In this document: one piece after another, positions 60,245 through 64,000 of the stretch | Position numbering within the stretch: the stretch's first letter is position 1 | Layout: each line of letters opens with the position of its first letter | NCBI RefSeq assembly: GCF_042688385.1 | Contig: NZ_JBHUPY010000001.1 | Location: 124,001-188,000, forward strand | Length of the DNA: 64,000 nt | Source: Herpetosiphon sp042688385 | GTDB taxonomy: Bacteria; Chloroflexota; Chloroflexia; Chloroflexales; Herpetosiphonaceae | Direction of reading: 5' to 3' | Position numbers and translations under genes: made by a program | The notes under the pieces: generated by a model | The model's database searches: none | What the model was told of the DNA's origin: nothing | What the model saw: only the letters and a program-made list of their open reading frames with translations

Positions 60245-60868
60245 TTACGAGCCTGCTTGTTCAAAACCTTCGATTGTTCCGAGCAACGTTGCATCCATAA
60301 ACAAATCGAGGCGTGTCCGCAGTTCTACGACGGTTGCCACATCGATTGGACGGGTCGATTGTGGCTTGGCCAACTGGGCAAACGCCCGCCGAAAAAACAG
60401 AAAGGCCTCAACCGTATCGTGCATCGAGACTCCCATTTCGCGAGCTTCGCGCCCATAGGTGGCCCCAACCGCCTTGGCTTCAGCCAAAATCCGTTCATCA
60501 AGCTCATTACTGTTGACATATTGCATCAACATCCCAAATAAGCGTTGGCCTAAGCCACGCATGCGCTCGGTGGTTGGGTTGGTGTCAAAGCGGGCATGCC
60601 AGCCTTGGCCCATCAACTCGCGCGTATCAAGATGCCAATGGCGGGTTTGGCCCAATTCGGGCACTGGCTGATGATCAGGCTGTTGCTGATTGACCATGCG
60701 TTCAACTGCTGCCCGCTGAAAGCGGCGATGGCCGCCAAGCGTGCGTTTGGTTGGCACTAAACCAGCATCGCCCCAACGGCGAACCGTTGAAGGCGCAACC
60801 CCCAGCAAATCGCTGGCCTCGCTCAGTGAGATCCATTCTGGATCGATGTCGATGCTTAATTCTGTCAT
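60245..60868 (-). CDS. BldC/MerR-type DNA-binding regulator with a helical C-terminal domain
   Basis: 207 residues. Residues 12-60 are a winged helix of the BldC/excisionase kind: WISLSEASDLLGVAPSTVRRWGDAGLVPTKRTLGGHRRFQRAAVERM; RTLGGHRRF is the characteristic wing. Residues about 85-205 are all helical (ERMRGLGQRLFGMLMQYV..., EAREMGVSMHDTVEAFLFFRRAFAQL), as in RsbR-like N-terminal sensor domains. No ribosome binding site is seen before ATG 60868. It heads the heme operon and its own leader carries direct repeats, so it is a candidate heme-pathway regulator. Confidence 0.8.
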   Translation of the reverse strand: MTELSIDIDPEWISLSEASDLLGVAPSTVRRWGDAGLVPTKRTLGGHRRFQRAAVERMVNQQQPDHQPVPELGQTRHWHLDTRELMGQGWHARFDTNPTTERMRGLGQRLFGMLMQYVNSNELDERILAEAKAVGATYGREAREMGVSMHDTVEAFLFFRRAFAQLAKPQSTRPIDVATVVELRTRLDLFMDATLLGTIEGFEQAGS

Positions 60869-60869
60869 G

Positions 60870-60925
60870 AATCTATAAAATCTACCAAATCTACCATTGA
60901 AAATCTATCACTGGTATTGTATCTA
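60870..60925 (-). promoter_or_regulatory. Direct repeats before the regulator gene
   Basis: ATCTA begins at 60871, 60880, 60889, 60903 and 60921. The first three are exactly 9 bases apart within AATCTACCA-type units, so on the minus strand TGGTAGATT repeats head-to-tail up to the start codon. A -10-like TACAAT (60916-60921 on the minus strand) overlaps them. They are likely binding sites of the encoded regulator. Confidence 0.5.
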
Positions 60926-61074
60926 AAAGCTGCTTAAGTGTCTAGTTGACAAAACACGCAATTAACGACACGTCACAATTGCTAACAATTGCTGCAACCT
61001 TCGGCCACGTAGTGCGTAAGGCTCTCAGCAATTGGGATGAGTGGGGTACTAGTAGAAGCTATAAATTTGGCATA

Positions 61075-61104
61075 TTGTCGATTTAGTAGGCCTGCTGGTA
61101 TAAT
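61075..61104 (+). promoter_or_regulatory. Promoter of the subtilase gene
   Basis: TTGTCG (61075-61080), 18-base spacer, TATAAT (61099-61104). A small GGAGA/TCTCC hairpin follows at about 61118-61133. The rest of the divergent region 60930-61070 shows no other signal that I trust. Confidence 0.6.
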
Positions 61105-61164
61105 AGACCCTTGTAGAGGAGAACCGACTCTCCCCACTTTTAACTGAAATGAGTGAGGCACCGT

Positions 61165-63081
61165 ATGCAACGAACCGTTCGCATGGGGTTGCTGTTGCTG
61201 TTAGCGTTTGGATTCATGCCCTTGATTCAACGCCCAGCCCAAGCAGCATCCTTCGATGATCAGATTATTGCCGATGAGATTCTGGTAACGTTTAATAATG
61301 GCTATCGCGTCAGTGCGAATGGTGCATTCTTTGAAGGTTCGAAGGCTTTGGAAAATGGCCTCGGCATTGGCCCGTTGCTGGCAGCCAACCAACTCGATGG
61401 CATTGGCCAAGTTGCGATGCTAAAACTGCCTGCTGGCAGCAATGGCGATGCCAAAATCGCTCAATTGCTCAAAAATCCAGCCGTGCGCTATGCTGAATAC
61501 AACGCAGTGCGCAAAACCCTTGTCGATCCTAACGATGAATATTATGCAGAGCAATGGGGCTTACCCAAAATTGGAGCCAATGGCGCTTGGGATATGACCC
61601 AAGGCAATGGCTTGGTGATTGCAATTATTGATACTGGGGTTTCAATCACCCACCCCGACTTGGCAGGGCACGTATTGCCTGGCTACAACGCCTTAGAAAA
61701 TAATGGCAATAGCCACGATGATGAAGGCCACGGTACGGCCATGGCTGGGATTGCCGCCGCTGTGACCAATAACGGTCAAGGCGTGGCAGGTCTCTGCTGG
61801 AACTGTCAGATCTTGCCAGTGAAAGTGCTCAACAGCGAAGGCGAAGGTACCGCAGCCGATATTATCGAAGGCATGTATTGGGCTGCTGATAATGGGGCGC
61901 GGATCATTAGCATGAGTTTAGGCGGCCCACGGGCTGTACGAGCCGAACAAGATGCTGTGAATTATATTTACAATAAAAATATTCCGCTGTTTGCCTCAGC
62001 TGGCAATTCAGGCAACAAAGGCAATCCAACCATCTATCCTGCTGCTTTTGACCATGTGATTGCGGTTGGAGCAAGTAACTACAAAGATGAGATTGCTAAT
62101 TTCTCATCCTATGGCAATTATGTTGATATTGCTGCTCCCGGGGTCGATATTGCCACAACCAATTGGGATGGTGGCGATGGCTATGCTATTGGCAGCGGCA
62201 CCTCGCCTGCTTGTCCGTTTGTAGCTGGTACGGCTGCGCTTGCCTTGAGCGTTTGGCCTGAATTGACCGTTGATCAAATTGAAAAATTGATTACTGGTAG
62301 CTCAGTTGATATTATGACTCCTGGCAAGGATGTTTATAGCGGCTATGGACGGCTTGATACTTACAAGACCGTACAAAATGCTGTGTTGCGCACCATTCCT
62401 GGTGAACCACAACCACAGCCACCAACCCCGCCAGCTCCGCAGCCGCCAACGCCCGAGCCACAACCAGGCAATCATGCATTTGTGCCTGTTGGTGCGCCAC
62501 CGTTGCCAGCTCCAGTTGGCGAAGTATACTTCCCTGAAACTGGCCACAATTTGCGTGGCGAATTCAAAAACTATTGGGATCGCAACGGCGGTTTGGCCGT
62601 ATTCGGCTACCCAATCAGCGAAGAATTTGTTGAACAAACGCCCGAAGGCTCGTTTACCGTGCAATATTTCGAGCGCCAACGCTTTGAGTTTCACCCTGAA
62701 AAAGCTGCCCCATACAACGTATTGTTGGGCCGCTTAGGTGATTCAGTTTTGCGGGATCGCGGCGATGATTGGTTCACTTTCCCCAAAGGCCAACCAGAAG
62801 CTGGCTGTCTCTACTTTGAGCAAACTCAACACAAAGTTTGTGGCGAGTTCCGCAAATATTGGGAAAACAATGGGCTGAACGATCCTGCCTTGAGCAAATA
62901 TGATCGCAGCTTGCAATTGTTTGGCTTGCCATTATCAGAGCCAACCACCGAAACCAACCGCGATGGCGCAACTGTCACCACCCAGTGGTTTGAACGCGGG
63001 CGCTTCGAATATCACGAAGGTAGCGGTGTACTGCTTGGGTTGTTGGCCAAAGAATATGCCAACAATCGTAATTGGCGCTAA
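61165..63081 (+). CDS. Secreted subtilisin-family (S8) protease with C-terminal repeats
   Basis: 638 residues from ATG 61165 (GAGG six bases upstream). Signal peptide RMGLLLLLAFGFMPLIQRPAQAAS; a propeptide to about residue 110; catalytic Asp in VIAIIDTGVSITHPDL, His in DDEGHGTAMAGIAA, oxyanion Asn in ASAGNSGNKG, Ser in IGSGTSPACPFVAGTA. A Pro-rich linker (GEPQPQPPTPPAPQPP) leads to two copies of a roughly 90-residue module: YFPETGHNLRGEFKNYWDRNGG...FGYPISEEF...QYFERQRFEFHP...LLGRLG, then a second ending QWFERGRFEYH...LLGLLAKE. It is exported and probably degrades protein; the modules may bind the cell surface. Confidence 0.93.
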   Translation: MQRTVRMGLLLLLAFGFMPLIQRPAQAASFDDQIIADEILVTFNNGYRVSANGAFFEGSKALENGLGIGPLLAANQLDGIGQVAMLKLPAGSNGDAKIAQLLKNPAVRYAEYNAVRKTLVDPNDEYYAEQWGLPKIGANGAWDMTQGNGLVIAIIDTGVSITHPDLAGHVLPGYNALENNGNSHDDEGHGTAMAGIAAAVTNNGQGVAGLCWNCQILPVKVLNSEGEGTAADIIEGMYWAADNGARIISMSLGGPRAVRAEQDAVNYIYNKNIPLFASAGNSGNKGNPTIYPAAFDHVIAVGASNYKDEIANFSSYGNYVDIAAPGVDIATTNWDGGDGYAIGSGTSPACPFVAGTAALALSVWPELTVDQIEKLITGSSVDIMTPGKDVYSGYGRLDTYKTVQNAVLRTIPGEPQPQPPTPPAPQPPTPEPQPGNHAFVPVGAPPLPAPVGEVYFPETGHNLRGEFKNYWDRNGGLAVFGYPISEEFVEQTPEGSFTVQYFERQRFEFHPEKAAPYNVLLGRLGDSVLRDRGDDWFTFPKGQPEAGCLYFEQTQHKVCGEFRKYWENNGLNDPALSKYDRSLQLFGLPLSEPTTETNRDGATVTTQWFERGRFEYHEGSGVLLGLLAKEYANNRNWR

Positions 63082-63095
63082 AAAAGCATAGGACG

Positions 63096-63130
63096 GCTGA
63101 AGCCGGCAAATCTCTTGGGCTGGCTTCAGC
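63096..63130 (+). terminator. Hairpin after the protease gene
   Basis: GCTGAAGCC (63096-63104) and GGCTTCAGC (63122-63130) form a 9-base-pair stem, 14 bases after the stop. There is no T-run, so termination is only possible. Confidence 0.35.
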
Positions 63131-63256
63131 ATCTCATACATGGGAAACGCCGCTCGATTCGGTTGTGAGAGAACAACCGCCAATGGCATCCAACTTGATG
63201 AAGAGTTGCGTTAAGTAGGTTTTAGGCTGCCGAAAGCAGCATATTTGGATGACTTT

Positions 63257-64000
63257 GTGGTTTTACGTCGGATTTTAGGAATCGTGACTGCAGCCCTTGC
63301 GGTGGTTACTCTCTCTGTTCAACCTCGCTCAACCACCGCTGCCGAACCAATTAAGCTTGATACCCAATGCTTTGATGTACCCGGCATCACCAACTGTCTC
63401 GATGACAAATTTTTGACCTATTGGAATGGCAATGGTAGATTGCCAGTATTTGGCTATCCAATCACCGCTGCTGCTAATGAAGTTAATCCTGATACGCAGC
63501 AAAGATATTTGACCCAATGGCTCGAACGCAATCGCTTTGAGTTGCACCCAGAAAATGCAGGCACGCCTTACGAAGTGTTGTTGGGCTTGTTGGGCAAAGA
63601 ACGGCTGGCCCAATTGAATCGCCAAGTCGAGCCACGCGAAGCTGGCCCGGTTGATGGCTGTTTGTGGTTTGAGCAAACTGGCCATAACGTCTGTAATCAA
63701 GCAGGCGATTTGGGCTTCAAGAGCTACTGGCAATCGCATGGCTTGAAGATCGATGGCTTGGATACCTACGCTCGTTCGTTGCAATTATTTGGCTTGCCGT
63801 TGACCAGCGCCCAAACTGAAACCAACGCCAACGGCGATACCGTGGTAACCCAATGGTTCGAGCGCGCTCGTCTCGAATGGCACCCAAGCAACCCTGACGA
63901 GTTCAAGGTGCTTTTGGGCTTGTTGGGCAAAGAAATCATTGATGGCCGCAGCCAACCAATTCCAACCCCAACCCCAGCGCCAATTCCAAGCCCAACCCCA
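63257..64000 (+). CDS. Secreted protein with the same C-terminal repeat, 3' end outside the window
   Basis: The frame is open from GTG 63257 to the last base (248 codons). GTG is chosen because it begins a signal peptide, VLRRILGIVTAALAVVTLSVQPRSTTAAE; TTG 63245 is the alternative. The mature part has two modules like those of the adjacent protease: CFDVPGITNCLDDKFLTYWNGNGRLPVFGYPIT...QWLERNRFELHPENAGTPYEVLLGLLGKE and CLWFEQTGHNVC...FKSYWQSHG...LFGLPLT...QWFERARLEWHP...LLGLLGKE. A Pro-Thr linker (PIPTPTPAPIPSPTP) runs off the end, so another domain probably follows. The role is unknown. Confidence 0.85.
   Translation, partial: MVLRRILGIVTAALAVVTLSVQPRSTTAAEPIKLDTQCFDVPGITNCLDDKFLTYWNGNGRLPVFGYPITAAANEVNPDTQQRYLTQWLERNRFELHPENAGTPYEVLLGLLGKERLAQLNRQVEPREAGPVDGCLWFEQTGHNVCNQAGDLGFKSYWQSHGLKIDGLDTYARSLQLFGLPLTSAQTETNANGDTVVTQWFERARLEWHPSNPDEFKVLLGLLGKEIIDGRSQPIPTPTPAPIPSPTP

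Overview
The window looks like chromosomal DNA from a filamentous or gliding member of the Chloroflexota, most likely Herpetosiphon or a close relative. This is inferred from the kind of gene content (secreted proteins with repeated FERxRFE...LLGLLG modules, a T-box in front of proS, a HemQ-type heme operon, dispersed GAAGGATGAGGGATGAAGG and CGCGAAG-type intergenic repeats) and not from a marker gene. No insertion sequence, integrase, phage gene, CRISPR array, rRNA or replication origin was seen. Most of the window reads as core chromosome with several accessory islands.

Layout. 1-828: 3' part of an unidentified gene. 1166-17437 (minus): an exopolysaccharide (EPS) operon with a polyprenyl-phosphate sugar transferase, four GT4 and one GT2 glycosyltransferases, a Wzx-type flippase, a Wzy/ligase-type polymerase, a Wzz-type chain-length protein, asparagine synthase and a BcsB-like protein, closed by a strong terminator at 1109-1147. 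Two of its proteins carry GGDEF-like domains that have lost the signature. Its 470-base leader region holds two palindromes and a possible attenuator or small RNA, and lies next to the SRP RNA gene. 18060-26357: orphan histidine kinase, tRNA-Gly(GCC), yhbY, a PDZ/radical-SAM/DUF512 protein, a GAF-GAF-HD-GYP c-di-GMP phosphodiesterase, a THUMP methyltransferase and der. 26479-31628 (minus): an AT-rich seven-gene island of one small secreted protein, one ABC ATPase and five membrane proteins, two of which share a near-identical 3' segment. 32160-39460 (minus): acyl-CoA dehydrogenase, a membrane protein with a ruined metzincin motif, a cyanophycin-synthetase-like Mur ligase lacking ATP-grasp, proC, and proS under a T-box with a CCC specifier.

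40178-43603 (plus): an accessory island with a WXG100-like/protein-glutaminase fusion followed by four tandem mosaic lipoproteins, read here as a possible toxin with an immunity array. 43790-51091: a DUF4139 protein, an overlapping ATPase-PIN pair that resembles a defence module, three small PH-like membrane proteins and a secreted or membrane EEP hydrolase. 51137-60868 (minus): a heme biosynthesis cluster hemA-hemQ-hemE-hemH-hemC-hemD-hemB-hemL headed by a BldC/MerR-like regulator whose leader carries 9-bp-spaced direct repeats. 61165-64000 (plus): a subtilisin-family protease and the 5' part of a second secreted protein with the same C-terminal repeat.

The strongest candidates for something undescribed are the glutaminase/lipoprotein island, the ATPase-PIN pair, the secreted-protein/ABC island, and the pair of degenerate GGDEF proteins built into the EPS operon. 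All similarity statements come from reading motifs by eye; no database search was possible.
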